Positions 48,035 through 59,935 of a stretch of 64,000 nucleotides of DNA are shown in pieces; position 1 is the stretch's first letter; each line of letters starts with the position of its first letter. The notes beneath the pieces were generated by a model, which saw only the letters and a list, made by a program, of their open reading frames with translations, ran no database searches and was not told the origin of the DNA. Made by a program: the position numbers and the translations under genes. The DNA comes from Hetaerina americana (lineage: Eukaryota; Arthropoda; Insecta; Odonata; Calopterygidae): assembly GCA_022747635.1 (NCBI GenBank), contig JAKTNV010000001.1:45826446-45890445 (forward strand). Direction: 5' to 3'.

Positions 48035-48118
48035 TTTATTAAATGAAGAATACAATGTATCTTTCCACTGTCCTGTCTAGGACAGTGAAAATATACATTG
48101 CATTCTTCATTTAACAAA
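48035..48118 (-). repeat. 84-nt hairpin, possible small-RNA precursor
   Basis: Two 40-nt arms (48035-48074 and 48079-48118) around a 4-nt loop. On the + strand 36 of 40 positions pair. On the minus strand three of the four mismatches become G-U pairs, leaving only one G-A mismatch. Core arm: GACAGTGGAAAGATACATTG (minus strand). Length fits a microRNA-type stem, but the loop is very short, so an aged foldback element is equally possible. Confidence 0.6.
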
Positions 48119-48380
48119 AAGAATTTATCTTGAGAAACGGATTTTCTGCCATCTAATTTGTCTTATATTAATCATTCCCTTGAATACAATATCTAGAGTG
48201 TTGTCATATGGCTAAAATATGCGTCAAGATAAATATTTATTTGATTAAAATTCCCTATTATTAATATGACCATGAACCATTCATAATAATAATATAATAA
48301 TAATAATAACCAATATTAATATAACAATAACACTTCATGAAGAATGATCTGGTACTTTCCCGGCGAATAATGTTTAATGT

Positions 48381-48470
48381 GCCCTGAAGACGATGGACGA
48401 CTCGGCCATCGAAACGTCGGCAACCCTACGAACGTGGACCCGGTGGGAGACCCGAATAATCTTGGAAATA
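48381..48470 (+). mobile_element. Penelope-like tail fragment
   Basis: GCCCTGAAGACGATGGACGA followed by CTCGGCCATCGAAACGTCGG resembles the conserved 3' region of arthropod Penelope-like elements (compare 45399-45428). It is followed by GACCCGGTGGGAGACCCGAA. No coding part remains. Confidence 0.5.
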
Positions 48471-49987
48471 ACACTTCATGATTAGCATTCCAAATAACTT
48501 TTGTAAAGGGATTAATAACTAACAACTGGCTGCAAGAGACTATTCCCACACTAAATTTAAAGATTGCTATGGAAAAGTAGGGTGAATGAGATATCTGAAT
48601 TCTTACCCATTTCTAATATTTGCGGATCCCTGTGGTGGTGGCGTAGCATCTTCGCCTAACAACCCAGACATCGCAGTTTTGACTCCCACTTGGATGGGCC
48701 CTCCTTCACCGACTCAGTTGTTTTAATTTGCTCTAATTCTTAATTCGTGGTAAGACTACGATGTAAAAGGCTATTGCCGGATTGACGCTTTCTTTAAAAA
48801 TGTAACGGTATTAAGTGGCGGGAGTTTCATACGGACCAGATACACTCTTGCAGTTGCCAACTAATAAAGTTTTCATTGAAGATAGTTTAAATGATTCTAT
48901 ATATTTTAATTAAGAGTTTAAGTATGTGAAAGTAAATAACGTACCTGAAAATAATCTGAAGTATCAACACTAACTGTAGGTCGTAAAATCATTATGAAAC
49001 TGCTGGTTTGTTTCTTAATTTAATCTATAGGTAGCAGTACTGATTTTTAATTCCCGCCCTCTACCTTCTGCTGTGAATCGCCATTAATTAATGAAAGAAA
49101 ACCATAGTCTAACCACAAATTATCCGACCCCGAGAACAAATTAGAATCGACGAATATCCCTAGGCAGCAGGTGTAACTCGTAAACGTAAATCGATTTGAT
49201 GCATATATGTATATAGTGGTGTATCATCATAACTCACTTTAAGAGATCATCATAATTCATCATTAACTTCTCTATATAACAGAGATCATTATTCAAATCT
49301 CACATATAAACAAAAATGTGCTAAGATAGCGTTCCTCGGTCATATGGAAGATGCAGGTACGTATTGTTAAGTAGTAGTTTATACTTGAAAATGAGAGAAC
49401 GGAGAATGAATCCGTTTCATTATTTTCAAGGGCTATTTTCATTATTTCAAGGGTTAGGGAAGAGAGGATTGCTATTCAAGATAGTTTCACAGCATCAATG
49501 AAAAAAGCATCAACCAAAGGAGATTTTATCCTTTTCACTGACAATTATCATAAAATATTTTTTATTTAATACGCGAAAAAATATCATTTTTATGGAATAG
49601 GGAATGCCATAAAATGCACGTTTATGAATGTAAGTCTGAGCCACCGTTTAATGAATCTATTCTATGATGCTAAGCAAAATTAATCATGTTTGCGCCAAAC
49701 CAATGTGCTAGACACCGCAGAAACGACAGACCCTGAATCACAAGTGTATTTTAGTATATTTTTGGATACTAAGACCGAAAGAACTTGATTTTGATGTGTA
49801 GGTAATTTGAAATTCTACTATAAAGAAACACCAAATATGACACTTAACCGATAATGATAAGGATAAAGAGCATATTAAGTATTCAGATGAAGCAAATAGT
49901 TCCGATGAGCTGGGAAATGATTTGAAGAAAAAATGATTTTCTTGACAAATTTTATAATTGATATATGATACATGATAATTATGACTG
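48471..49987. other. Mostly unrecognised; weak tRNA-like segment
   Basis: A segment at about 48628-48740 (GTGGTGGTGGCGTAGCATCT ... TTTTGACTCCCAC) looks like a decayed tRNA-derived SINE head. The rest is AT-rich without features. Confidence 0.35.
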
Positions 49988-50100
49988 TAATCAACCCGAA
50001 GTTCTGTTTCAATAGATGAGAGCAAAGTTCACCCTGAACTAAACGAAAATGCGTGTAAAATTCTCACATTCAGGGTAGCGAGGCCAGTTACTTTCCTCCG
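49988..50100 (-). mobile_element. SINE-A partial copy
   Basis: AATCAACCCGAAGTTCTGTT and following bases align with the first part of the copy at 50387 (ATCAACCCGAAGGTCGGTTT), through AAGTTCACCC and the CAGGGTAGCGAGGCCA region. The tRNA-like head is missing. Confidence 0.75.
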
Positions 50101-50328
50101 GGCCACCATTTAGTTTCCCAATAAATTCTGGTGACCGGAAAATACCGCCGTTGAGATTTAATCCTAAGCATTACATCCTACAAATGTGCGCATTTTTAAC
50201 AAAAAAGTGCGCGTATATGAATTACTATTTCAATAATTTATATTAATAGAAATTCATTTGATTATTTTTAGACTTATTGCATGAGTATATATATATATAC
50301 ATACATACCTGCTAAGTAATAAATAAAT

Positions 50329-50331
<3 letters not shown>

Positions 50332-50379
<48 letters not shown>
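50332..50379. repeat. (TA)n microsatellite
   Basis: About 24 uninterrupted AT units, directly beside the SINE-A copy at 50387. TA runs also follow that SINE at its other end (50649-50657), so the SINE seems to have landed in, or brought, an AT repeat. Confidence 0.97.
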
Positions 50380-50381
<2 letters not shown>

Positions 50382-50386
50382 ACAGT

Positions 50387-50648
50387 TATCAACCCGAAGG
50401 TCGGTTTAGTAGGTGATGGTAGAGTTCACCCAGTAGGCCCTATACGGCGTGTGAATATTCACACATCTGGGTAGGGGGGCCAATGCCTTTCCCTGTGCCG
50501 GTTATGGTTTCCCAGGAAGACCTGTTACCCAAAAAATCACATAGCTTGGGTGGAGCTGCAGGTGCCCAGAGAGAGCCTTGCCCGGGAATCGAACACAGGC
50601 CCCTCCGGTCAGCAGTCCAACGCTCTACCCCCTGGTCTACCGCGACCC
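50387..50648 (-). mobile_element. SINE-A, best preserved copy
   Basis: The minus strand opens GGGTCGCGGTAGACCAGGGG and GTAGAGCG (A-box region, about 50620-50648), then GTTCGATTCCCGGG (B box, about 50581-50594). This is a clear tRNA-derived pol III promoter. The body contains CACCTGCAGCTCCACCCAAG and ends GATAACTG. It is bounded by AT repeats on both sides. Confidence 0.88.
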
Positions 50649-51500
50649 ATATATATATCTTCATATATAGCACAAATAACGTAAAGTTGCTAGTAAAATA
50701 TTTATTTTTAACTTAGTGCTTGGCACCACCCGATAAAAATAATAAATTTATTTAGGCAATTTTATGATAGTAAAACCACTTTATTTAATATAAAAAAGTT
50801 AAAATGGCGTTATCCTTGGCCTCACGTCACATTCTACGACAAAAACTGCACATAATGCATTTAAGGTTTGCATTAAAGTATAAGCTTGAGACGCAGATTC
50901 TCTTTGAAAAATTTCACTCTCATAGTTTAGGTGTTGATTATCACAAATAAATGCTCCAACAGCTGACTTCACCTTGATTAAGAGCCAAAATCTAGCCTTT
51001 AGCTTGTACCTCTAGATCAGTATCAATTAAATCTTGATATCAATTAACCGTTTTCGTTTCCAACATCACAAAGTGAATCCATGTTACGTATCGCCGGCAT
51101 CGATATTCTTAAGAGCCACCTTCTAACGGCTACTGCATTCCAATTATCCCACTTTATTTGGATAGAGAAGCAGACTCCCCAGGCGGGCAATAAAACTTTT
51201 CGACGCCCTTAACACCGTTTTCCGTAACGCAACGATTCCCAGCCCACATTCCGATGGCGTATTCCCTTTGAGAGTGAGAAGCTCTATACCATAAAGCAAC
51301 CAGGCAATTTCTCCCAAAAAGGTTGTTCATCCAGGAATTGGGGTCAAAGTGAATCGTCGATAAGGTAATAAATGTATATAACATATTTAGTTAGGGAGCG
51401 AGGGTGAAGAGAAATTAATGATTTTATTTCCACTCCAATGGAACCTTTCCAGAAAGGAGAACTAAGAAAGACGGGAATTTGATAGGCCGCAGCGATTAAG
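50649..51500. other. No recognised feature
   Basis: AT-rich, without supported features. Confidence 0.5.
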
Positions 51501-52080
51501 TATGTGGATATGAGCGGGGGCGCTAGCATAATTAGATACGTGGCACAGGGAGCGGGAGGAGTGGAGGGGAGAGTTGAGGAGGAAAGGGGAGGCGGGAAGT
51601 GGAAAGCTTGTTAAGGAGGAAGTTTGCCGGCGTGGTTCCAGCAATCTCTCGCAGAGCCCTTTAATCCGGGGGTGGAGGAGGGGGGAGAAGAGGGGAGAAA
51701 TCGTTAATTTGATTGGTGCTAACAAATCACTTAAGTTTACCCGAGGTGATACGGCATGACGACCCAAGTCTGGAAGATCCCCAAGCAGTCAGCGGGTTAC
51801 CGATGTGTTTTCGTTCGGCGGAAATTCCTTTCCCGCTCCGGGGTGAAATTCTGAACAAGAAAAAAAAATAATTGCAACGCCCAAAGTCCATCCGTGGCAA
51901 TACTGTTATAGTAGTTTGGAAAAAAAATAGGAGAGCCGAAAGTGAATTAAATTCAACGGATCGATCCATTGGGATCGCCCGCTTGGAAAAGTGCGCGGGC
52001 GAGAGTATGCGGAGGGTGGGGGAGTGAGCGCTCTCGTGAAGATTTATCTCCGCGTAACAAGGACGTACACGCATGCTTTT
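51501..52080. other. GC-rich, purine-biased block
   Basis: The + strand is strongly G/A-rich at 51540-51700 (GGGAGCGGGAGGAGTGGAGG). A CpG-containing stretch follows at 51940-52070 (GGAAAAGTGCGCGGGCGAGA). Open frames here are compositional. Could be regulatory DNA of a gene outside the window. Confidence 0.35.
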
Positions 52081-53699
52081 TCAACTCCAGCATTTAATCG
52101 GTCCACTTCCCCCAGTTTGTATGATTCTTGATCCAGACTTGAGCTAGTATCCCGTAAAAGTCAAGTGGCATAGAAAGTGCTCGCATCCGGAAAAAACTAT
52201 TGTAGTCCATTTCTTTGAGGCGTTCCATTCTGAGAATGCGTCTTGAGGTGAAAGCATCCATAAAAAACTGCTGGGCTCAGCTTTTCTTTTCAAGCCGTAG
52301 TGCCTTAAGCCTTCATATTAAAGGCCTCCATTTTCCTCCGGGACATCATTTTCAAAATACTGTATTCTGTGGCTAAACTTACCCCTGGTAAACGTATTTA
52401 ATGAGCCGGTCTGATATGCGAGATACCTTTACGGTTGAAAAGAATTTTAGGAAAAAGGTCTCGCCTCTAAGGTCTGAATATCTAATCTTAGCCTAAAAAA
52501 GAAATATAGGGAATGATATTGCATTACCAGCCATAGGGATGATTGCTGTTGTTACTATTAAAAATCATTTCATTTTTTTTAAATTTGAACCATAACTAGA
52601 AATCTGCGAGGAAAAAATACTTATCTTTCTTAATACGTTTATCGTTTTGTGATTTTTCCTACAGCGGGGTTAGAATTCTTCCTTCTGGGTCAGCGTTAAA
52701 CTCATACGATTCGTATTTATCTGGTAGTTTAATCCGCACACGACTATAGCTAATTACAGAGTTATTCATTTCAGAATTTAATTCTAAATCCTTCTGTATT
52801 GAATTAATAATAACGATAACGTACATAGCCTACATACCCAATTTGCATATTCTTGTCATTCGGATGTTAAGTAACTAATTAGGAACTAATACGGATCCAA
52901 ACAAAAATCACAGGATTTACGTTGAGGGATCGGGAACTGAATAATAAAACCTAAATAAAATAATAATAAATCCACCCCTTATCGCACCTCTAGTAAATTA
53001 TTGCTAATATGAAGTTAATGTCAAAATGCCCATGTCATTTTTCGAGAACTCCCTGCATATGCACTTAGGTCAAGGTAGATCCAATTAGAGTGGAAAAAAT
53101 TGTGGGGACCAAAACAGTTGGTGGGGAACCTGGAATATATTAATTAATATGAGTATTTTCAGATTAAAAATCATATTTCAATTTTTGAAAATACTCATTT
53201 TATCTTAAAAAATGAATCAGGTTCCGAAAAATCTTTTTTTAAAGTACGTATCATTTTGAATTAATTTATTTCTCATTCCTTCACAAATACCGCCCAACCA
53301 GAGAATCCATTCCCTCAGAAAATTAACGATATCCCTTATTATATTCCATTGTGAACTCTCTAAAATGATTTCAATGATTGGATATTAAAACTTCAGTATC
53401 CAAAACTAAATGATTATCATTTAAATTATATATTTAGTGAAATAATAATAAATAGAAAGGAAAGTAAAATTGTCAAGCAATTCTCCGTTAATACGATTAA
53501 ATACAAACATGAAATGAATTTTGATTTAGCCTTATTCTATGACATAAATCTAGCATTTGAACTAAATAAATAGTTGCTATAGAGATATATTAAGTAACTA
53601 TTAAGAATTTATTTTTATGCACATTAACTATATTATCATAATGCAGGCTTCGAAGGGTTCTTAAGGAAAAACGTGTTTTACATATAAATACGCCATTAT
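52081..53699. other. No recognised feature
   Basis: AT-rich, without supported features. Confidence 0.5.
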
Positions 53700-54410
53700 G
53701 GTCTCTATCTTTTGATAGAATGCCAACCAGTGTTTGAGAAAGAGAAAAGCTAATTTAAACATTAAAATAGGAGGTTGTAGACCAGAGTAGGCGGAACAGT
53801 TTACCTATCTCTTAGATGTTTGGGACTAAAATGGTCCAAGTAGTGGTGGCATAAGAAGAAGAATTGCGTTTGACAAAGAAGCTTTCATAAGGAGGGAATT
53901 GATGACAGTAACGTTGGTTTTGGATATCAATGAAAGGCACACAAAACTTTCATATGGAACGTGTTTTTGCACGACAGTTGAGCATGGTGGCTGAAGCTGC
54001 CATGAGCTTAGTAGATAGGAGGCTTTTGAAAAGTGTGAGTGAGGGAGGATGGAAAAGGTGAACTGGGCACAAAGATAAACAAACGCGGAAGTGCTAAGCA
54101 TGGTCGGAGGAAGAGAGGGAACTGTTGAGAGAAATCCAAAGGAGGCAGGCAAAATGTGTGTAGAACACTTTCACAGGTGGTGGGGTGGTGAAAACTATGA
54201 TAAAGAGGAGAACGTTAGGCGAGCGAGGAAGGGGTAGGAATAGGATAAGTATGTTAGACAGAATGAAGGAAGGAGGGTAGTATGTGGAAATGAAGAATGG
54301 TTTATTGTAGCGCCGGACGTCAGGTTGTGTTTCGTTAATAGAGGCAAGTTATCGTTGTATAGTCTGCGTTTATCCAAAACCTAATATTAACGGTAGAGTT
54401 ATAATAATAA
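53700..54410 (+). mobile_element. LINE family L 3' fragment
   Basis: The + strand can be read with stops: FEKEKS near 53735, then equivalents of the DQxGQSS region near 53830. Later come GGFxKVxVREDGKGELGTKI and RGRNRISMLDRMKEGGQYVE near 54230-54290. The 3' UTR ends with AATATTAACGGTAGAGTT and AATAATAATG, a decayed version of the family tail. Confidence 0.82.
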
Positions 54411-55300
54411 TGACCATAATGTTATTCAAACACAAGGATCACCAATCCAACAACAGTCTTCCATTTCCCCTTTAATTCCCCACGCAAAGTTTTAGTTTTC
54501 AGAAAATAGATATTATAGAAAGACATGTTAATACAAGGACAAAGTAATGATTTATAAATGAATATAGCCAACAATTTGTTAGAAAACCTCCTTAGACATT
54601 TAATTAACTGAATTTGAAAAAAATCGGTAAATGAAACTTCATTTTTAATCAGTTCACCAAGGTACCAGAACTTTGGAGAAATGCGAAAAAGATTAATAAT
54701 TTATTTTCGTAATAGATAGCTTAAGATTCAATAGAGACAGAAATAAACTCCTGTACGGGATCTAGGCAAAGGGAATACCTCATTGTCGCTAAAGATCTTC
54801 ACTTAGTTGCAAGTCACCGAAGTCTTTAATTCTAGCATGAAAACATTTCCATACAACGTTTTGATGATATCTATCATCAGTGTCGGAATCAATAATGACA
54901 TTGTCCGTGCTGATATTTTCCGTCAAATATTTCTATCGAATAATGAAGGGAAATTTGATAGATGCATCCACATAATAAATGAAAATCCTTATGCATTGCA
55001 AGTAACAAGTAAAAATTGTAACTGGGAGGTCAAACTCCTCTTGATGCTCACGTCAGCTCTCTACTATTTGCACGTAATTCGGATTGCCCAACCTGAAAGC
55101 CATCACAATTGACAATGGAAACAAAGGAAAGACCCTCGTTGCTTCATCGGATTAGGTGCCCTGTAGGGAAGTGAAAATCCCCGGACGAAAATTACCTTTG
55201 TTTAATTTACTCATCCGTTTATTCCTTTTCTCACCGGCATCCGCCATTTTCATCTCCCCAATTCCATTTCCCTCACTCAATAATATTATAATTACTTAAC
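54411..55300. other. No recognised feature
   Basis: AT-rich. The 101-codon + frame at 54807-55112 lacks any recognised domain and is not supported as a gene. Confidence 0.45.
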
Positions 55301-56460
55301 ATGGCTATGCACGACAACGCGAGGGAGGGATTGGGGGTGGGGGGTAGAGAGGAGGGGGTAAAAAGTATCAGAAGCGCGCCCGTTCAAGTGTTATGTGGGC
55401 CGCACATTGGGTGGAAACAGTTGCAGATGGGGAGAGAGTACGGTAGATTGGTAGGGGACCCGTTGTATTTATCCCCACGTCCCGCCCGTGAACGTGAGAA
55501 AGAGAGAAATGTGTCCGATGAACTCCTTTCTCTCTCTATCTCTCTTTTCCCCCCCACCCCTATTTTCCAAAACCCTCAGGATAAAATCCACGCCATAAAA
55601 CGGGAGAAGAGGAGGCGGCTTTGGGAGAAGGGATATTCAGTCGGATTGAGGGAGGGAATACGGTGCGGATGGTGGAGATGTGGGCAAAATGGCAGTTTCG
55701 GAATGCCTCTGATCAAACATTTATCTCGCACTTTGGCCACCCCTCTCTCCGTTCGCCGCCTCAAACCTCGCTCTCTACGGTCCCATTCCCACCTCCCGAA
55801 AACCCTTCCGTACCGACGCCTACCCTTCCCCTTCCCTCCTTCACCCAAGCCGAATTCACCACTAACCCCTCGCAACTTCCACCCTCACCCCCGAACCAAA
55901 ACCGACGAATTGATACCCTGGTCGGGGAGAGAGAGAGAGAGAAGGAGACAACGAGAGGGAGGAAGGAATCGGCGGCTAGGCCAGTGAAAGCACGCAAAGT
56001 GAAAATCGCCGGGCCGCGGAATTATTAAAATTCCATCGCGTGCTCATTACCTATGTCAAGCCGAGAGTCTCTTCCCCCGCTTTTCCTACCCCCCCTATAC
56101 ACAATCTTACCCTTGGGCTCAGAGTGGTGGCCACCTGGGCCGTGGCGATCGAGGTCTGCCGGGGGAGAGTGGATAAAGCACTGATGGACTGGTGTATTCC
56201 GATCCGTGGCGGAGGGTTTGGAGAAAGTGAGATTGCGGAGTTGATAAAGTGAGAGAGATTGAGAGGGAGCGATGAGGATTTTGAGGGTTTGAGCGGGAGG
56301 GGAAGGTTGAGAATGGAGTTGCGGGGGAGGAGGCAAAGGGAAGCGGGATTACTGTCGACCCACCCGTTCGTTTAAACTGTACGAACTGACTCATATGATA
56401 TCCACCCCATCTGGCGACGATATGAACAAGCTGCGACGAGACTAAGTGCACCCGTGCATG
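55301..56460. other. GC-rich block with strand-biased low-complexity tracts
   Basis: G/A-rich and C/T-rich tracts alternate on the + strand with many CpGs. Overlapping long frames exist on both strands (up to 228 codons at 55301-55987). Their translations are Arg/Pro/Ser/Gly-rich with no domain, as expected of stop-poor GC-rich DNA. Possibly a promoter-proximal or CpG-island-like region of an unseen gene. Confidence 0.45.
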
Positions 56461-57690
56461 CAGTGCCGTTCATTACGTCCCAAATATGGGATGGCCACTA
56501 CCACGGCTGCACATCCAATGATTTTTATTCCTGGGGTAGTCGGGGAGGGACGACTAAAGACTTCCATTTAACAACCCATGTTGATTGGCTTTCGCTTTGG
56601 ATCGTTTATTTTCGGCAGCGTGCGAACCGCTTTGATATGAATGGAGGTCAGTAAGAATAATATCGTCTGAAGCTCCGGGTTGGCAAAGTCATTGAATTTT
56701 GGTTTACATGGAAAGGATATTTTCAGATAACTTCTAAAATAACCTTCTAGGCATTATTTATATCTTTGGGACTATAATCGTTGTTTAAAAAAGCTATTTA
56801 TAAGTTGAAGTTTTTAACCGCTTTAGTTTCATGATATGGTATGTCTCAGAAAAGTGTCACTTATACCACAATTAAATAGACAATTTATTTCTAAAATATG
56901 AAACGTATTAACAAAGTTGGAACGTGATTCGAAAATATTCCAGAAGTGAAATAATTGATGAATTTCCGAATTTAAAAAAGTTTGTATAGGATTGACTAAA
57001 CTGCCTTAAGACATGGAATTTGGGAAATGGCATGGGCAAGTTGCCATTTATAATGTAACGTTACTTTCATATCATCCATCGACAGGATATATAATTCTAA
57101 TATGAATACATGATATTTTACTTAAATATCTAACATTAGGTCTTCTGAACTTCCTTCTGAACACGGTTTGTAATATATGTACACTTTTCCATATTTACTT
57201 GCACTTCAACACAAATTGAAGCGTCTAATTATTTTCCATGTGCCTATGGTATGGCTTCGAAATCCAGTATTTCCAAATATACAGACAAATAACCCGTTTT
57301 TGAATCCAAAAAATGTAATTCATCCTTAAAATCTCAATCGTTCAGCTAATATACATGCAAGGAATAATTTTATTCGATTGAAAAAATGCAGAGTTCCCAG
57401 GTTTTGATCACATCCGGGAATTGATACACCTGAATAAAAGAAAGGATCAATTGGGCATAATCGGTCATATGATTCGCGACAGAGACGGAGATGAAGCCGT
57501 CAACCTGCTGACCCCAAGGGAATAAACCCGAGGGAACAAATACTGAATTGCTCGATGAAGCCGAGCACGAACAAGCGAACCATTCCACGCGCCTAAGTCA
57601 AGACTGACGTCATCGCCGAACTTGCACCCCCTTACATATTTACCAACGCCGCGATGAATTCAACCAACAGTTCCAAAAATAGCGACGCTG
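56461..57690. other. No recognised feature
   Basis: AT-rich between two GC-rich blocks. No supported feature. Confidence 0.5.
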
Positions 57691-58240
57691 TAAATTAAAT
57701 CTGCTTTCGCAATGCTATTGATGGACGATGGGGTGGGGAACGGATTCCTCTCCTTCGTGGCCGTCGCGCGCAAATGAGTGCCGGAGGGCGGAGGGAAGAG
57801 GGAATTTCAGATAAAATGGAGAAAGCGGCGGTGAGGGACAAAGGGAAGACGGTCGAATGCGAGGATGACAGTGGGGTGGTGACATCACGGAAAGGGGATG
57901 AGGAGGGAGGAGTGCGGAAAGGAAACACCGTGAAGCGGAGTAGGCGACGGAACGAGATTCTTGTTTTGGGAACAACGGGGCCAGAGGGCAATCACGAGGC
58001 TGTTTGTGGAGGGGTGAAGATTTAAAGACGAAGAGAGATAGTGGTCGAGGAAGTTTATGGGAATGATGGAGGTGCCATGGCGGGGATGTAAGGTGATGGG
58101 CAAGGAATACGTGAACATGAGCATACACCATTCGGAGAGGTTCAAATGGCAAGGAGAAAAAATGAAAGACGAAAGAATAGAGTTCACGGACGTTTAGATG
58201 CCAAAGGATTACCTTCTCGTCAGCGATATAAAACAACACA
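57691..58240. other. GC-rich, purine-biased block
   Basis: The + strand is G/A-rich with CpG. The 174-codon minus frame (57715-58239) is Pro/Ser/His/Leu-rich and lacks any domain. Of the same type as the blocks at 55301 and 59480. Confidence 0.4.
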
Positions 58241-59479
58241 ACCCTACTACTCCAGCGTTGACGAAGGAACTTCGAAAAGCCCGAAAAATCCTCATATTAT
58301 TTTTTTCTCAGCCGTTTTCACTACACCGTGGATCTGTGGGTGGTTATAACTCATATACGAAAGACATGGTATCCAGCCCATCCCTTATAAAATTTCTATT
58401 GAGAAATGCATAAAATATTAAATTGCTACTACGCACGGAATGATAATTTCTCTAAACTAACATAAATTTACATCTGAAAAAGAATTTTTCTTTCTTCATA
58501 ACAGCTAAATTGAACTTTCAATTCATTTAACAGTGAAATGTTGCCAAAAAATTCATTTTCTTGGGTTATTAGGTCTAGTAATAAATATAAAGTGGCAACC
58601 TTAAAATTATTCCTTATTCTTTATTCATTTATTAATCCTGCAATATGTTTCAAACACGTATTCTTAAACGCCATATCATGTAACTGTTAACATTGCCCGT
58701 CGAAGCCCCAAATATATTCGTGAGTGTCCATTCTTTGTGTTTCTGTGTTTAGTTAACTAATATCAGCGTAAAGAAAGTTAGGCTGGTAAATTTAATAATT
58801 GTAAAATCTGCCCATGCAAATACCTGCATTTACCACCAAATATGAAAACAACTTTGTATAACTGTTAACTTACATTTAAAGTTTCAAAATATTTTGGAAA
58901 AGCAGAATTTTTGCGTTAACCATGCCTCGAGAGGGATTAAAGCGAGTAATTTTCTTTAAATTGTATATGTGCTAGCAATGAATAAAACACAGACAAATGA
59001 ATAAGAGGTGTTAAGCTCTGATTAAACATAACGAGTTTGCTCACAGAGGTATTCACCTTACGTGAATCAAACCCAATCTTGAACTAGTTCCCTATCGATC
59101 ACTTTCGTATTCGATCTTTGGATGAAACTGCCGTGAGTTCGATTATTAAGATCAAAAGAATCGAATCAGGCTTTCAAACAGCAATATTCTCATTAATCTT
59201 TCGCTTTCAACACTAAGTAAATATTGGTTTAGTTCATTATTATAAACTTGCTTAGTGCTGAAATATTGTTTTAACTAGTGTAAGCCGTGTATTATCACGA
59301 CAACTATGTCAATAAAATTTTCCAAAGTGCGTGAACGATTTTGCTCTCCCACCTACTCCAGTCGACTTGCTACACGATTCGATAACATTTTCGGCAACTA
59401 TGGGTTAATTACCGAGTGCAATTGCGACTTTAAACTTATATACATATTTTCAACTGTACCATCCATATCTAGATGAGGT
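58241..59479. other. No recognised feature
   Basis: AT-rich. No supported feature. Confidence 0.5.
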
Positions 59480-59935
59480 ACATGGAGTGAGTCAAAACGG
59501 CTGGGAAGAAGAATTTTGATGCGGGAGTCGTGGGAGGGGCGCGTAATGGGGTGTTGAGCGTGAAACGAGAACGTGAGGGGGTAGATATGGGGCGAAAAAG
59601 AAGAGGCTACGCTTAGGTGAAAAAAATAGAGGGGCTTCGGGGATAGTGGCAAGGGAATGGAGCGGGGAAAATGGAGGCAGACGAGAGAGGGCGCATGGGG
59701 GAATGGGGCAAGGAAACGGCGAGAGGAAGGAGGGGGAACTACACGAAGAAGATATGGAGAGGGGGTAAGAAACCAAGATATAGGAAAAGAAAAGAGCCGA
59801 AAGGGAAGAATAAAAGGGCGAAGGATGAAAAAAGGGGTGGAAGATAGCAGGTGAAGAGTGGGTGAATTAGATAGGCGGACGGAGGGATCGAAAGGGGGGA
59901 GGAGGAAAAGACGCACGAATTTTATGGGGGCCAAA
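59480..59935. other. Long polypurine-biased tract
   Basis: About 450 bp of strongly G/A-rich + strand (GGAAGGAGGGGGAACTACAC, GGGGGGAGGAGGAAAAGACG). This leaves the minus frames open (178 codons) with Pro/Ser/Phe/Leu-rich, non-protein-like translations. Confidence 0.5.

Noticed and set aside
50332..50379. (TA)n as an origin or regulatory element
   Set aside because: Simple microsatellite; nothing beyond base repetition.
50581..50648. Possible true tRNA gene on the minus strand
   Set aside because: A and B boxes are present, but the sequence continues into a SINE body shared with two other copies, so it is a SINE head.
55301..55987. Longest open frame in the window (228 codons, +)
   Set aside because: The translation is Arg/Pro/Ser-rich low complexity, overlapped by equally long frames on both strands in GC-rich, stop-poor DNA. 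No domain or gene context.
57715..58239. 174-codon minus frame
   Set aside because: Same compositional cause as the neighbouring GC-rich blocks; no motif or splice context.
59398..59934. 178-codon minus frame
   Set aside because: Open because the + strand is polypurine. Residues are almost only Pro, Ser, Phe, Leu, Arg and His; no domain.
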